A stretch of DNA of 64,000 nt from assembly GCF_029278565.1 (NCBI RefSeq), contig NZ_CP119561.1:62001-126000 (forward strand). Reading direction: 5' to 3'. A program made the position numbers and the translations under genes. This document shows, piece by piece, positions 17,518 to 26,554 of this stretch. The notes under the pieces are model-generated. The model was not told the origin of the DNA, searched no databases, and saw only the letters and a program-made list of their open reading frames with translations. This DNA is from Haloarcula halophila. GTDB lineage: Archaea; Halobacteriota; Halobacteria; Halobacteriales; Haloarculaceae. The stretch's first letter is position 1. Each line of letters opens with the position of its first letter.

Positions 17518-17703
17518 ATGACACGAGATACTCCGCAGAAAGACAGTGGAACTGAGCAGTCGAACGATTCGAGAGACGACGACCGACACGTCTGCCGGAT
17601 GACGGGACGCGAACAGGGTCTCGTCGGTAAGTACGACATCTGGCTCTGCCGGCAATCGTTCCGGGAACTGGCTCCGAAGATGGGGTTCAAAAAATATGAC
17701 TGA
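17518..17703 (+). CDS. Ribosomal protein S14 (uS14) with incomplete zinc site
   Basis: 61 residues from ATG at 17518, 2 bp after the preceding stop. The C-terminal half [17 protein letters not shown] and MGFKKYD identify archaeal S14. The classical zinc site is two Cys-x2-Cys pairs; here they read CRMT (Cys26, Thr29) and CRQS (Cys44, Ser47), so each pair has lost one ligand and zinc binding should fail. It is not in a ribosomal protein cluster but between a flavoprotein and a FeoB-like gene. This fits the bacterial pattern of zinc-free ribosomal paralogs used under zinc starvation. Whether the main S14 of this species keeps all four Cys must be compared. Confidence 0.85.
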   Translation: MTRDTPQKDSGTEQSNDSRDDDRHVCRMTGREQGLVGKYDIWLCRQSFRELAPKMGFKKYD

Positions 17704-19405
17704 CGCACGGAACGTCACTGACAACGTCCCATCGACCGAGAACGACGGGAAGGAAACCGTCGTGGTCGTCGGCAAGGAGAGCGTCGGGAAATCGGAACTC
17801 GTCGCTGGCCTCTCCGGGACGACGCCGACGACCGGGAACTTTCGCGGAACGACCGTCGATATCGAGCGATACGAGTCAGACGAGTTCGTCCTCGTCGACA
17901 CACCCGGCATCCTGCTCGGGACGGACACCGAGACCACTCGGACGGCGATCAGCGCCGTCGAAGAGACCGAGACCGTGTTACTCGTCGTTCGCGCGACGAA
18001 CATCGACGACGATCTCGAAGACCTGCTGCCGCTGGTGCAGGGAAAGGTCGGCGCCATCGCAGTGACGTTCTGGGACAAAGTGGAGAATTCGACCGAAGCA
18101 CGCACTGAACTGAACGCGCTCGCCGACGATCTCGGAGTTCCGCTCGCTCCAGTGGACGCGCGAAACGTCTCCCGCGTCGCAACTGACGGCGGCGGCACTG
18201 CAATCGACGGAACCGACCACAAGCAGCTCGTCAACGCGCTCCGCGACGTCGACGAGTTCCCGGGGCGGGTTCACCGACAGACGGGGATTCATCTCGACCC
18301 GCCGGAGACGATTATCGAACATCCGCTTCTCGGTCCGTTCGTCAGTATCGTCTTGCTCCTGTTGCCAGCCGCGGTCGCAGTTCACTTCGCAAACGCTGTG
18401 GCTGCCGAACTCTCTCCCCGAGTGAGTTCCCTCCTGGAACCCGCAGTCCAGTGGGCCAACGATCTTCCAGGACCCCTCGCTGCAGTGTTGGGTGGAGACT
18501 ACGGCCTGCTCTCGATGGGGCCGTTCCTGTTCGTCTGGGCTGGGCCGACGATTCTCATCTTTGCGGTCTTCATGGCCGCCTACAAGAAGAGCGGGCTCGT
18601 TACGCGAATCACGGCGTCACTCCACCCACACCTTCGGCGCGTGGGTCTCACCGGTCGGGATCTCGTTCGAGTGGTCATGGGATTCGGTTGTAACGTCCCG
18701 GCGGTCACCAGCACTCGAGGATGTTCGGACTGTACGCGTCGGACGACAGTCTCGGCGATTGGGTTCGGCTCGGCCTGCTCGTATCAGTTCCCCGCGACGC
18801 TCGCTGTGTTCGCAGCCGTCGAGATGCCGTGGCTCGTTCTCCCGTACGTCGGGATTCTCACGGTCACGACACTCGTCTATGCGCGCCTGATCGCACCCGA
18901 GCGTGCGCGAACAGCGTCACTCGCCACCGAAAACCGTGCGTTCCTCCAGTGGCCGAACTGGCAGTCTGTGTGGCGCGAGACCAGAACCGTGGTTCGGAGT
19001 TTCTTCCTGAAGGCGCTCCCTGTCTTCGCCGGGATCGTCCTCGTCGCATCACTGCTGGCCTACTTTGGAGTCCTGGATGTGATGGGTGAAGCTCTCGGAC
19101 CAGTGATGGGACTGTTCAACCTCCCCGGTGAGACAGCACTTGTCGTCGTGATGGGGTCGATCCGGAAGGACGGTCTGCTCCTGTTACAGTCGGATGGCCT
19201 CAGTGCGACGCTGTCCGCAATGAGCCCCATACAGGTACTGACCGCCGTCTACCTAGCCGGGGTGCTACTTCCGTGCCTGGTGACGGCGATTACGGTCGCG
19301 AAGGAGCTCTCCCCGAGGTACGCTGGTCGGATGCTGCTCCGGCAGGCAGCAGCTGCCATCGGTTTCTCGCTACTCATCGGATGGGGTGGTGCCGTCCTCT
19401 TCTAA
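17696..19405 (+). CDS. FeoB-like GTPase-permease
   Basis: 569 residues. The N-terminal G domain has [13 protein letters not shown] as Walker [11 protein letters not shown] as switch I and VDTPG as G3, but the NKxD motif is not seen (TFWDKVE at that place). From about residue 205 it is membrane-embedded, with [15 protein letters not shown], the Feo core motif, near residue 330, and two Gate-like domains. FeoB imports Fe2+; with S14 and zinc importers adjacent, zinc is also possible. No FeoA is adjacent. Its ATG overlaps the S14 stop by 8 nt. Confidence 0.82.
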   Translation: MTDARNVTDNVPSTENDGKETVVVVGKESVGKSELVAGLSGTTPTTGNFRGTTVDIERYESDEFVLVDTPGILLGTDTETTRTAISAVEETETVLLVVRATNIDDDLEDLLPLVQGKVGAIAVTFWDKVENSTEARTELNALADDLGVPLAPVDARNVSRVATDGGGTAIDGTDHKQLVNALRDVDEFPGRVHRQTGIHLDPPETIIEHPLLGPFVSIVLLLLPAAVAVHFANAVAAELSPRVSSLLEPAVQWANDLPGPLAAVLGGDYGLLSMGPFLFVWAGPTILIFAVFMAAYKKSGLVTRITASLHPHLRRVGLTGRDLVRVVMGFGCNVPAVTSTRGCSDCTRRTTVSAIGFGSACSYQFPATLAVFAAVEMPWLVLPYVGILTVTTLVYARLIAPERARTASLATENRAFLQWPNWQSVWRETRTVVRSFFLKALPVFAGIVLVASLLAYFGVLDVMGEALGPVMGLFNLPGETALVVVMGSIRKDGLLLLQSDGLSATLSAMSPIQVLTAVYLAGVLLPCLVTAITVAKELSPRYAGRMLLRQAAAAIGFSLLIGWGGAVLF

Positions 19406-19408
19406 TCG

Positions 19409-19819
19409 ATGACCACCGACACCATGACGCTCGCGTTCGAGCTTGCGGCGCTTCAGCAGGTTCGTGAGCCACAGGCGGTTGTCGTCGATGCACGCCGATG
19501 GGCGCAGAACGTCGGTCTCGTCTCGATCGATTCCTGCGCCGCTCACGCCTTTAGTGCCAAGCACCTCATTCGTCGAGACTTCCAGATAGCGCCGACCACC
19601 TCGAACTTCCAGCACCTCTCTAGCCGGGTCACGACCGAGAGACACGTTCTGGTCGGAGAGGCTCCTGACCGTCCAGATTACCTTCCTCAGCAGCACTGGG
19701 AGTATTTCGCTTTCGCGGACGCTGCGAGTGCTGCCAGCTGGGAACTCGACAACAATGAGACCACGTCACGGAAGCAGGTGACCGCCTGGTTAGCTCGTGT
19801 ATTCAGGAGTAAAGGGTGA
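19409..19819 (+). CDS. DUF7124-like small protein, copy 2
   Basis: 136 residues, 3 bp after the FeoB-like stop. TMTLAFELAALQQV, ARRWAQNVGLVSI, TTERHVLVGEAPD and ADAASAASWELDN align with the copy at 6801-7184. Both are last genes of metal operons, so the family may be a recurring partner of metal transporters in halophiles. Function unknown. Confidence 0.72.
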   Translation: MTTDTMTLAFELAALQQVREPQAVVVDARRWAQNVGLVSIDSCAAHAFSAKHLIRRDFQIAPTTSNFQHLSSRVTTERHVLVGEAPDRPDYLPQQHWEYFAFADAASAASWELDNNETTSRKQVTAWLARVFRSKG

Positions 19820-19885
19820 GAGATACCGTTAGGAGAGGGCCTCAAGAGTAAAGATAGCCGAGTATCAGATGTCTATCGTCTGGAT

Positions 19886-20263
19886 CTATCCCTGGAATCC
19901 AGTGAGGTTCCAAGCATCATCTGAACTCCCGGAGGAATCGAATTCGGGGGCGCTAATCAGGACGAAGGCACTTTCCTCCTCACCGTTCCTGATCTGCCTC
20001 GTTGCCTCGGGCGCAATCCAGACAGCATCTCCCTCTTCAACAGGAACCGATTCTTGATCAACTCGAACTTCGGCAGTCCCACTGACCAACACGTAGACTT
20101 CCTCGTGCTCGTCATCGACATGGTCGTGTGGTTCGCTGTTCCATCCTGGTGGACATCGGGAGAAGGTCACGCCGACCTGTCGACAGCCGAGCGGTTCACT
20201 CAGGAAATGCTTCGCATCTGAAACCTGTTCGACGTCCTCGTAATTCACCTTCCGATAGCTCAT
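19886..20263 (-). CDS. Cupin domain protein
   Basis: 125 residues with a single cupin barrel: PHDHVDDEHEEVYVLVSGTAEV is the first metal motif (histidines and glutamate), and GDAVWIAPEATRQIRN covers the second half, where the usual histidine is replaced by Arg/Gln. Such small cupins are often metal-dependent isomerases or sensors; substrate unknown. Upstream, GTATTAATAC at 20285-20294 is a perfect 10-bp dyad followed by TCTATG, close in look to the znuA/dppA element. Confidence 0.8.
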   Translation of the reverse strand: MSYRKVNYEDVEQVSDAKHFLSEPLGCRQVGVTFSRCPPGWNSEPHDHVDDEHEEVYVLVSGTAEVRVDQESVPVEEGDAVWIAPEATRQIRNGEEESAFVLISAPEFDSSGSSDDAWNLTGFQG

Positions 20264-20461
20264 ACCAGAAGTTCCGAGATGAAGGTATTAATACTCTATG
20301 TCGAATTAGCTATTATTGATAACAATGGGAAGAATAGTAATATTCGCTTTTCTAGTAGTCCGAGATCGTCGTGTAAACGAGCAGTATCTAAATCCGCGGG
20401 TAGCGCCACAGAACAGACGTTTCCGCGGCCACTTTTGTCGAACCAATCTTATCGAGAATTA

Positions 20462-22069
20462 ATGGGGGAGTCACTGGACCCGCTTTCTGACCGTGCCTGC
20501 CGGATGACCGACGCCTACAACACAGGAATCGAAATCACTGAGCAGCTGCGAGAAGGTGACTCCCTGCTATTGAGCGTTGCAGATAGTTCAATCCAGACGG
20601 AATACCTCAACGATAGCTATCCAGAGTGGCATCCTGCTCCACACTCCTTTCTCGGAATGGTTCGGCTCCTCATCTACCGAGAGGCAACAGGTGAGAGCTA
20701 TCGAGCGCTGGCTCGGTACCAAGAACTCGCCGGACCACTCGATTTGGAACACATCCCCGATGAATCCGTGTTGTCCCGAACGTGGCGGAAACGCTTCGAC
20801 GACGGCGTTCGGGAGTTCGTCCAGATTGCTTCGCACTTCGTCATTAAACAATCTCACGACCGCGAGTTTTCAGCTCCCGCTGTCCGGCCGAAAGCAGAGA
20901 TCGTCGACGAAGTGGACCCCTCCACTGATGATGAGACGGCTGGGTGTGAATTCTCCGACAAGCAAATCTACCGGACGACTCGACTCGCTCGTGATCACGG
21001 CTTCGATGAGTTTGATTCCGGTCGCGCTGCGAACACGACCTACGAAGACACGCAGTTCTTCGAATTGCAGACGTTCATGGGAATGGTCAACTGCGGGACG
21101 CCGCAAGGAGCGGCTCGGTTTCAGTATCGACACGGCTCGGACAGCAGTCCACACGGCGATACGCATCTTAGAACGATCAAACAGTTTGCGCCAGGGGAGC
21201 TGATCGATGGATTCGATGCAGTGGCCGATCGACTGCTCTCGGTCATCGAATCCGAAGCATCGTTCCGTCGGCCGGTGACAGCTGCAATCGACATCACGAC
21301 CGTCCCGTACTATGGCGATGTCGAGGGAATGGCGATGGTCAGCGGGCTCAGTCATAAGGAGCGAGCCTTCAAATTCGCTACCCTGTCGATCGTTGGGCTC
21401 AATGTCCCACTCATTCTGGCCGTCGAACCTGTCCGAGAGAGTTCAGCGTGGGACGGGAACCCGCCCAATCAGATCCACCGTGTCGTCCGTCGGTTGGTTC
21501 GGCGAGCTAAGCAGCACGTTCCAATCGAGACAGTGCTCTGCGACCGCGAGTTCGACTCGATGCGTGTCTTTCAGACGTTGTCCAATCTCGGTGTGAACTA
21601 TCTCATCCCGAAGCGAATCACCAGTACGGAGAAGGAGGTGATCGAGACGATGGAGAGTGATGGAGAAGACGTAGCCGTCGAATCGGCCTCTGTACACGTT
21701 GAGTCGGGAGAGCACTCAATGCAGTTTCTGTACGTCCCGTCGACAAAAGGCGAGGGAACGACTGTCTTCGCCACGAATCTCCGAGTCGGACCGGAGGAAG
21801 CCGAGTCGTTCTGTCGGCGGTACAGCCGCCGCTGGCAGATCGAAAGCGAGTACAAATCCATCAAGCACGACTTCCTGGCGAAGACGTCGTCGAAGGACTA
21901 CCGCGTGCGTCTGTTCTACTTCGTGTTCGCAGTACTACTCTACAATATCTGGCGGCTGACCGACTTCCTGCTGAAAGCGGGTGTCGACAGCGAGATGGAG
22001 TACGCGCCGGTCCTAACCGCAGGTGAGTGTGTTGAGATTGTTGTCTCGGCGTTGATCCCGCCTGACTGA
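20462..22069 (+). CDS. IS4-superfamily DDE transposase
   Basis: 535 residues from ATG at 20462; the frame is open further upstream but that part is not protein-like. Catalytic acids are plausible at AAIDITTVPYYGD (first Asp), VLCDREFDSM (second Asp) and the C-terminal RYSRRWQIESEYKSIK, which fits the Y-x2-R-x3-E-x6-K signature of IS4-type enzymes. It is complete, with no internal stop, so the element may be active. I looked for terminal inverted repeats and target duplications in the flanks and could not define them by eye. Confidence 0.88.
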   Translation: MGESLDPLSDRACRMTDAYNTGIEITEQLREGDSLLLSVADSSIQTEYLNDSYPEWHPAPHSFLGMVRLLIYREATGESYRALARYQELAGPLDLEHIPDESVLSRTWRKRFDDGVREFVQIASHFVIKQSHDREFSAPAVRPKAEIVDEVDPSTDDETAGCEFSDKQIYRTTRLARDHGFDEFDSGRAANTTYEDTQFFELQTFMGMVNCGTPQGAARFQYRHGSDSSPHGDTHLRTIKQFAPGELIDGFDAVADRLLSVIESEASFRRPVTAAIDITTVPYYGDVEGMAMVSGLSHKERAFKFATLSIVGLNVPLILAVEPVRESSAWDGNPPNQIHRVVRRLVRRAKQHVPIETVLCDREFDSMRVFQTLSNLGVNYLIPKRITSTEKEVIETMESDGEDVAVESASVHVESGEHSMQFLYVPSTKGEGTTVFATNLRVGPEEAESFCRRYSRRWQIESEYKSIKHDFLAKTSSKDYRVRLFYFVFAVLLYNIWRLTDFLLKAGVDSEMEYAPVLTAGECVEIVVSALIPPD

Positions 22070-22677
22070 CGGGCTGAACCCCCACTGAGTCCGCAGCTCA
22101 CCAGTAGCTACGCTGTTAGACATCGCTAGAATGCACGGTTTTTCTCACATCTATCTAACAGAGTCGGAGTTGAAGGTTCGATATCGGCGGTTGATCGTAG
22201 GGAAATAATCCGAGACGACAGCAATTTGGCCCAGAAATATCTCATCCTCCGAAACTGTGAACTTCCAACGTTCACAAATTCCTATAGCGCTATACAGTTT
22301 ATAATTCTGGATATTGGGGTAGAAGCGGTGTAGAAGGCTTGGAAATGGCGATTTGTGGTATAGCCGTTACACTGCACATTAAACCAATAATGTGCTGTGG
22401 GTTCGAGGAGGCCGCCGCCCTTTGGGAAACGTGAAAGCTGCAACCCCCTCATGAGGCCGCTTCCCCAGGGGAAATCCTGCGAATATACGTCTGTCCGCTC
22501 GAATCCAGGGACCAAGACGAGATCTATTAGCTTCAGGTCAATCAGACACCAAAGATACCGATCCGGCTCCGTTGCTTCTCTTCTTCATATATCTCCTCTC
22601 TCGAAACAGCTGTTCGCTGATGACTGCGAATCTATTGCCCCGCAAGTTCTATCATCTAACCAACTGGACTTGGAGAT
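22070..22677. other. Gene-poor flank after the transposase
   Basis: About 600 bp of mixed, AT-richer DNA. Frames here are short with unlikely composition. A small hairpin, TTCCCCAGGGGAA-type, lies near 22460. It probably holds the right end of the insertion sequence and its target DNA; I cannot place the border. Confidence 0.4.
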
Positions 22678-22836
22678 ATGGACACCAGCCCTTTCACTGA
22701 GAGCATATCCGGTATGCTCGTGTACTTCCTCTTTTTACTCGTAGCAGTGCTCCTTGGCCCGCTTGAAGCAGTACTGGGTTTGGCACTTTATTGGTTACTC
22801 GGAGACGATGAGAAACAGAGACAGTCACCCAGTTGA
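22678..22836 (+). CDS. 52-residue membrane protein
   Basis: From ATG at 22678. A short polar head (MDTSPFTESI) is followed by two hydrophobic runs, GMLVYFLFLLVAVLL and AVLGLALYWLL, separated by GPLE, and a charged tail DDEKQRQSPS. That order is typical of a small membrane protein and unlikely by chance. No family recognised; lower-GC codon use than its surroundings suggests a foreign origin. Confidence 0.5.
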   Translation: MDTSPFTESISGMLVYFLFLLVAVLLGPLEAVLGLALYWLLGDDEKQRQSPS

Positions 22837-23793
22837 ACATCGTTACCCGTTCCGCTAGTGCTGTATGAATATGCTGTATTGATCGCAGCCGGATCAGCAC
22901 GTATCACTGACTGAGGATTTCAACAGAGCCACCGATCCCAAATGACGAGTTCCGATCTAGCAGTAGGGATTGGTTGTCGCTTTCTAGTGACAATTGATAG
23001 GAATACTGGCGCTATGCCAGCTGACGAGATCGACGGTAGATTCTCCAACGAGGGCATCGATGCTTAGATGAAGACTACAGTTAGCCCTATTGAGTCAGTG
23101 ACTGGCCAGCAAGACGAGTTTTGGATCTGAATTAGCTTATTAAGTAAGCCGATATTACATATAATCTATTTATACGAGTGGATCGTGTGACGGCACATGA
23201 GCCACGAGACGGTTGATCAGATTCGAGGGGGTAGAGTCTGTTTCTGTGACTGACTGTCTGTAGGGGTGTGAGCGGTTTCTGGCATTCTTTACCCATCACG
23301 CACTAATGTGCTAAGGATTAGAGGAGAGCCGCCACTTCTAATCTCCACCGGGGGCTGTACTGAGTCGGTCCGAAACCAAACCACCGTGAGTTCGGAACAC
23401 CCAACCGTGGGCTACACTGTCTGTGACCGTGTGAACCCCACGATTTCACTCCTGGGTGAACTCAGCTCGTGTTCATACTTTGTTCTGTAAAGCTGAGCTC
23501 GGCGCTCGGGTTGAGCAGACCGGCGGAAGGCAAGCCTTCTATTGGTCAACCCGGTCGCAGGCCCGCTGTCAGCTTTCGAAGACTGCAAAAATAGTTTCGA
23601 TATTCATATATTTTCGATCTGCCGTTGGTCCTACGCAGTTGGAGCATGGATCTTGAGAGGTGGAGCACCCTCCAGGGGGATTATCAAATACCTGTACCAT
23701 TCCCAGTCTGAAAGATTCACCCATGGTAGTTTATTCACCTAAATGGGTTACATCCCGTACGATGCACGCCCAGCGAAAAGGTGATTCTGAGTA
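22837..23793. other. 957-bp intergenic region, no long gene
   Basis: No protein-like frame was found. The first part (22,840-23,150) shows nothing clear. TTTATACG near 23170 resembles a TATA box. Between about 23,300 and 23,560 there are successive perfect inverted repeats (see the RNA entry). A small TGGAG-CACC-CTCCA hairpin lies near 23,660. The last 150 bp form the promoter of the permease at 23794. Confidence 0.5.
23300..23560 (+). ncRNA. Candidate structured noncoding RNA
   Basis: Four consecutive stems can be drawn: GATTAGA 23316-23322 with TCTAATC 23337-23343; CGTGGG 23406-23411 with CCCACG 23437-23442 (inner ACAC/GTGT); CTCAGCT 23461-23467 with AGCTGAG 23491-23497; and CGGGTTGA 23507-23514 with TCAACCCG 23546-23553, enclosing AAGG/CCTT. 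A TATA-like TTTATA lies near 23168-23173. No known RNA (tRNA, RNase P, SRP) motifs were recognised. Strand is a guess from the TATA-like site. Confidence 0.4.
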
Positions 23794-25248
23794 ATGAGTG
23801 GGAGTCAGACCCGATCACCGGAGGCCGAACTCGGGTTGCTCGACGCGACGATGATCGGTATGGGGGCGATGATTGGTGCCGGCATCTTCGTGTTGACGGG
23901 GTTAGCCGCCGAGATTGCTGGCCCGGCAGCAATCCTCGTCTTTACACTGAACGGTGTCGTCACAGCATTTACCGGTCTCTCGTACGCGGAACTGGCCGCC
24001 TCAATCCCGAAAAGCGGCGGCGGCTACGCCTTTGTCCGGGAAATCTTTGCAGACCTCCCCTCGTTTATGATGGGCTGGATGCTCTGGTTCGCTTATATGA
24101 TAGCGGGAGGGCTGTACGCACTGGGCTTCGCGCCAAACTTCCTTGAACTGTTGCACGTCTATGGCGTCGTCCCGCCGCCAGACGAGGTTGGTGCTGTCGT
24201 GGTGCCGGTCGTAGACGCGGGGGTACCGCTCGCGTTCATGCTGGCGTTCGTCGCCGTTCTGGGATTGGTGGCGCTTAACGCTGTCTCGACGGCTGCGAGT
24301 GGCAGTGCCGAGACGATATTCACTATTATCAAGGTGACCATTTTGCTCGTGTTCGTCGGCTTCGGTCTCGCGTCGCCAATGTTTTCTGGGGCCGAGTTCC
24401 AGCCGCTGTTCCCCGAGGGAGCTGGCGCGGTCGCTGTCCTTCCGGCCATGGGGCTTACGTTCATCGCCTTTGAGGGATACGACCTCATCACGACTGTCAC
24501 TGAAGAAGTCCAGAATCCCCGTGAGAACATCCCGAAAGCGATCTTTCTGAGCCTGATTGCGACCGTGATTGTCTATCTCGCTGTCGTAACGGTCGCTGTT
24601 GGTACGCTCGGGGCAGAGGGACTCGCTGAGGCCGGCGAGGCAGGTATTGCCGCGGCGGCCACGTCGTTTATGCCGACTGGACTGCCGATAATCCAGAACG
24701 GCGGGGCGCTCATTGTTTTCGGGGCAGTCTTCTCGACGCTGACTGCCCTCAACGCGGTTGTCATCGCCTCCTCGCGGGTAGCGTTTTCGATGGGTCGAGA
24801 GGGACAGCTGTTGCCCTCCTTCGGCCAGATTCACCACCGATACGGGACGCCGTTCGTGGCAATCCTCGCCAGCGCAGTAGTGATGCTCGGGTCGGTGGCA
24901 CTACCGACACAGAGCGCCGGTAATATGGCCAGCCTGTTCTTCCTGCTGTCGTTTATTATCGTCAACGTCGCCGTAATCAGGCTCCGGCGGGAGCGACCGA
25001 ACATGAACCGTCCGTACGAGATGCCGTTCTATCCGGCACCGCCGGTCATCGGCGTCGTGCTCAATCTCGTTCTGGCCGCGGTGCTCGTCGAGTACCTGAT
25101 TCGGACGGACCCTCTAGCCTTGGTGCTCAGCGTAGTGTGGCTCCTCCTTGGTGGCGTCACCTACGTCGCACTTGAGCGATTGCGAGCCCAACCCGACCAC
25201 AGACCGACAGATGCTGAGACGGAAGTCATCTCGGAGGCCGAAGACTAA
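23794..25248 (+). CDS. APC-superfamily amino-acid/polyamine permease
   Basis: 484 residues with about twelve spans. The N-terminal MIGMGAMIGAGIFVLTG is the APC substrate-binding helix 1 motif (GxGI-type), and GLTFIAFEGYDLITTVTEEVQNPRENIPKA is the conserved helix 6-7 region. Family members are amino-acid/H+ or exchange transporters. A TrkA-like nucleotide-binding protein follows 5 bp downstream and probably gates it. Confidence 0.88.
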   Translation: MSGSQTRSPEAELGLLDATMIGMGAMIGAGIFVLTGLAAEIAGPAAILVFTLNGVVTAFTGLSYAELAASIPKSGGGYAFVREIFADLPSFMMGWMLWFAYMIAGGLYALGFAPNFLELLHVYGVVPPPDEVGAVVVPVVDAGVPLAFMLAFVAVLGLVALNAVSTAASGSAETIFTIIKVTILLVFVGFGLASPMFSGAEFQPLFPEGAGAVAVLPAMGLTFIAFEGYDLITTVTEEVQNPRENIPKAIFLSLIATVIVYLAVVTVAVGTLGAEGLAEAGEAGIAAAATSFMPTGLPIIQNGGALIVFGAVFSTLTALNAVVIASSRVAFSMGREGQLLPSFGQIHHRYGTPFVAILASAVVMLGSVALPTQSAGNMASLFFLLSFIIVNVAVIRLRRERPNMNRPYEMPFYPAPPVIGVVLNLVLAAVLVEYLIRTDPLALVLSVVWLLLGGVTYVALERLRAQPDHRPTDAETEVISEAED

Positions 25249-25253
25249 AACAC

Positions 25254-25907
25254 ATGACCAGAGATCTCGACATCATCATCGCCGGTGGCGGACGCGTCGG
25301 TTTCCAGACAGCCGAAATACTTGCTGACCTCGGTCACGACGTAACGATAATCGAACAGGACGAGAGACTCGTCTCGGATATCGCCGACGAGTGGATTGCG
25401 ACCGTCATAGAAGGGGATGCGACCAATCCCGACATTATCGAACAGGCCGGTATTGAGCAGGCCGATGTAATCGGCGCGCTCACGGGCGAAACCGGGTTGA
25501 ATCTCGCGGTGTGTCTCGCCGCCACGGAGCTGTCTCCCAGCATCCGGACGGTGGCTCGTATCGACCGCGCGGCCGGTGAGTCCTACACTCGGTTTGTAGA
25601 CGCAGTACTGTTCCCCGAGCGGGCGGGTGCTCGAGTGGCGGCAAACGAGATTCTCGGCAGCGACGTACAAACGTTGGCGGACGTGACAGGTACACTCGAT
25701 ATCATGCTTATCCGGGTCACCGAAGGGGCGCCGGCCGCAGGAAAACAACTGGCCGACGTGCGCTTTCCCGAAGGGACGCTGATTGTCTCCGACGCCGACG
25801 GCAACCGAATCGCCCGGCCCGACACGACGCTGACACCCGGCAGCCGGTACGTCGTCGCGCTCGAATCGGACGTCGCCGACGAAGTCATGAATCTGATGCG
25901 GGGTTAG
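25254..25907 (+). CDS. TrkA/RCK-type NAD-binding regulatory protein
   Basis: 217 residues: TrkA_N domain starting DIIIAGGGRVGFQTAEIL with GDATNPDIIEQAGI, then a TrkA_C domain (about 140-217, IMLIRVTEGAPAAGKQLADV). These bind NAD(H) or nucleotides and gate ion transporters; in halophiles they often sit beside APC permeases, as here. A close paralog is at 58403-59056 and shares the ending ADEVxNLMRG. Confidence 0.88.
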   Translation: MTRDLDIIIAGGGRVGFQTAEILADLGHDVTIIEQDERLVSDIADEWIATVIEGDATNPDIIEQAGIEQADVIGALTGETGLNLAVCLAATELSPSIRTVARIDRAAGESYTRFVDAVLFPERAGARVAANEILGSDVQTLADVTGTLDIMLIRVTEGAPAAGKQLADVRFPEGTLIVSDADGNRIARPDTTLTPGSRYVVALESDVADEVMNLMRG

Positions 25908-26073
25908 AAACCGCCTCGTTTCGAAGAGGAGGCGAGTTTGTCAGAGCAGTCTGTTCTGACTGCTGCATATGGGTACAACGGGTAACGGCTAGGATGCGGA
26001 CATCCCGCTATCTGGAAACTCGGTTCGACGAGAACCGAGTAACCCGCAAAGAGCAGTCTAAAAGTTAGCCGGG

Positions 26074-26478
26074 TTAGCTTTCGATTTGTGGGGGCGACTC
26101 GGTTTCGTTCTCGTACTTCGTCTCGAACTCTTGGATGAGCTGTCCCATCTTGGCATACCAGTCGTTGAGCATCCGTTGCATCTCTCCTGCAATCTTCGAG
26201 GGGTCGGTGGGCCGGTAGACGTGGTAGTAGCCGCCGTGGTCGTAGTTGATCTGTTCTTTCTGGATGAAGCCGGTCTGGAGCAGGCGCTGTACTGCCCGGT
26301 AGGCGGTCGACCGTTCTCTGTCGACGGCTTCTGCTATCTCGTCGACGGTGAGTGGCTCCTCGGCAGTGACGAGCGCCCAGAAACACTCCTTGTCGAGTTC
26401 CTTGAGGCCGTGGAAGCACTCTAGCAGCCCCTCACACTGCATATCCTGTTGTAGTTGTTCGCTCATCGAGTCTGGCAT
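26074..26478 (-). CDS. Helix-turn-helix regulator, TrmB-like
   Basis: 134 residues. The winged HTH spans about 30-85: LDKECFWALVTAEEPLTVDEIAEAVDRERSTAYRAVQRLLQTGFIQKEQ. The C-terminal 45 residues are a helix (MQRMLNDWYAKMGQLIQEF) suited to dimer formation. Three cysteines cluster at the N-terminus (MQCEGLLECF and KECFW), a possible thiol or persulfide sensor. It faces the TauE-like gene from downstream and is the only complete small regulator of the sulfur block; its upstream gap holds TACACAAT and CACAATTGTG. Confidence 0.78.
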   Translation of the reverse strand: MPDSMSEQLQQDMQCEGLLECFHGLKELDKECFWALVTAEEPLTVDEIAEAVDRERSTAYRAVQRLLQTGFIQKEQINYDHGGYYHVYRPTDPSKIAGEMQRMLNDWYAKMGQLIQEFETKYENETESPPQIES

Positions 26479-26516
26479 TGATATAGTTGAAAAGAGGTGT
26501 GCTGGCAGTAAAAAGA

Positions 26517-26542
26517 TTTGTGTGTGGTTTACACAATTGTGC
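26517..26542. promoter_or_regulatory. Inverted-repeat site upstream of the HTH regulator
   Basis: TTGTGT near 26519 and ACACAA at 26531-26536 form a dyad, and CACAATTGTG just after it is a perfect 10-bp palindrome. TACACAAT (26530-26537) recurs at 31803-31810 and, inverted, at 31948-31955 before sulfur genes. The site lies about 40-60 bp before the regulator start and downstream of the TauE-like gene, so it may be an autoregulatory operator. Confidence 0.5.
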
Positions 26543-26554
26543 GCGACAACTTCT

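Noticed and set aside
22282-22515. 77-residue minus frame after the transposase
   Set aside because: Rich in rare residues, no start context, no recognisable motif; probably non-coding.
23300-23560. Hairpin region as SRP RNA or RNase P RNA
   Set aside because: The conserved loops of SRP helix 8 and RNase P core blocks are not there.
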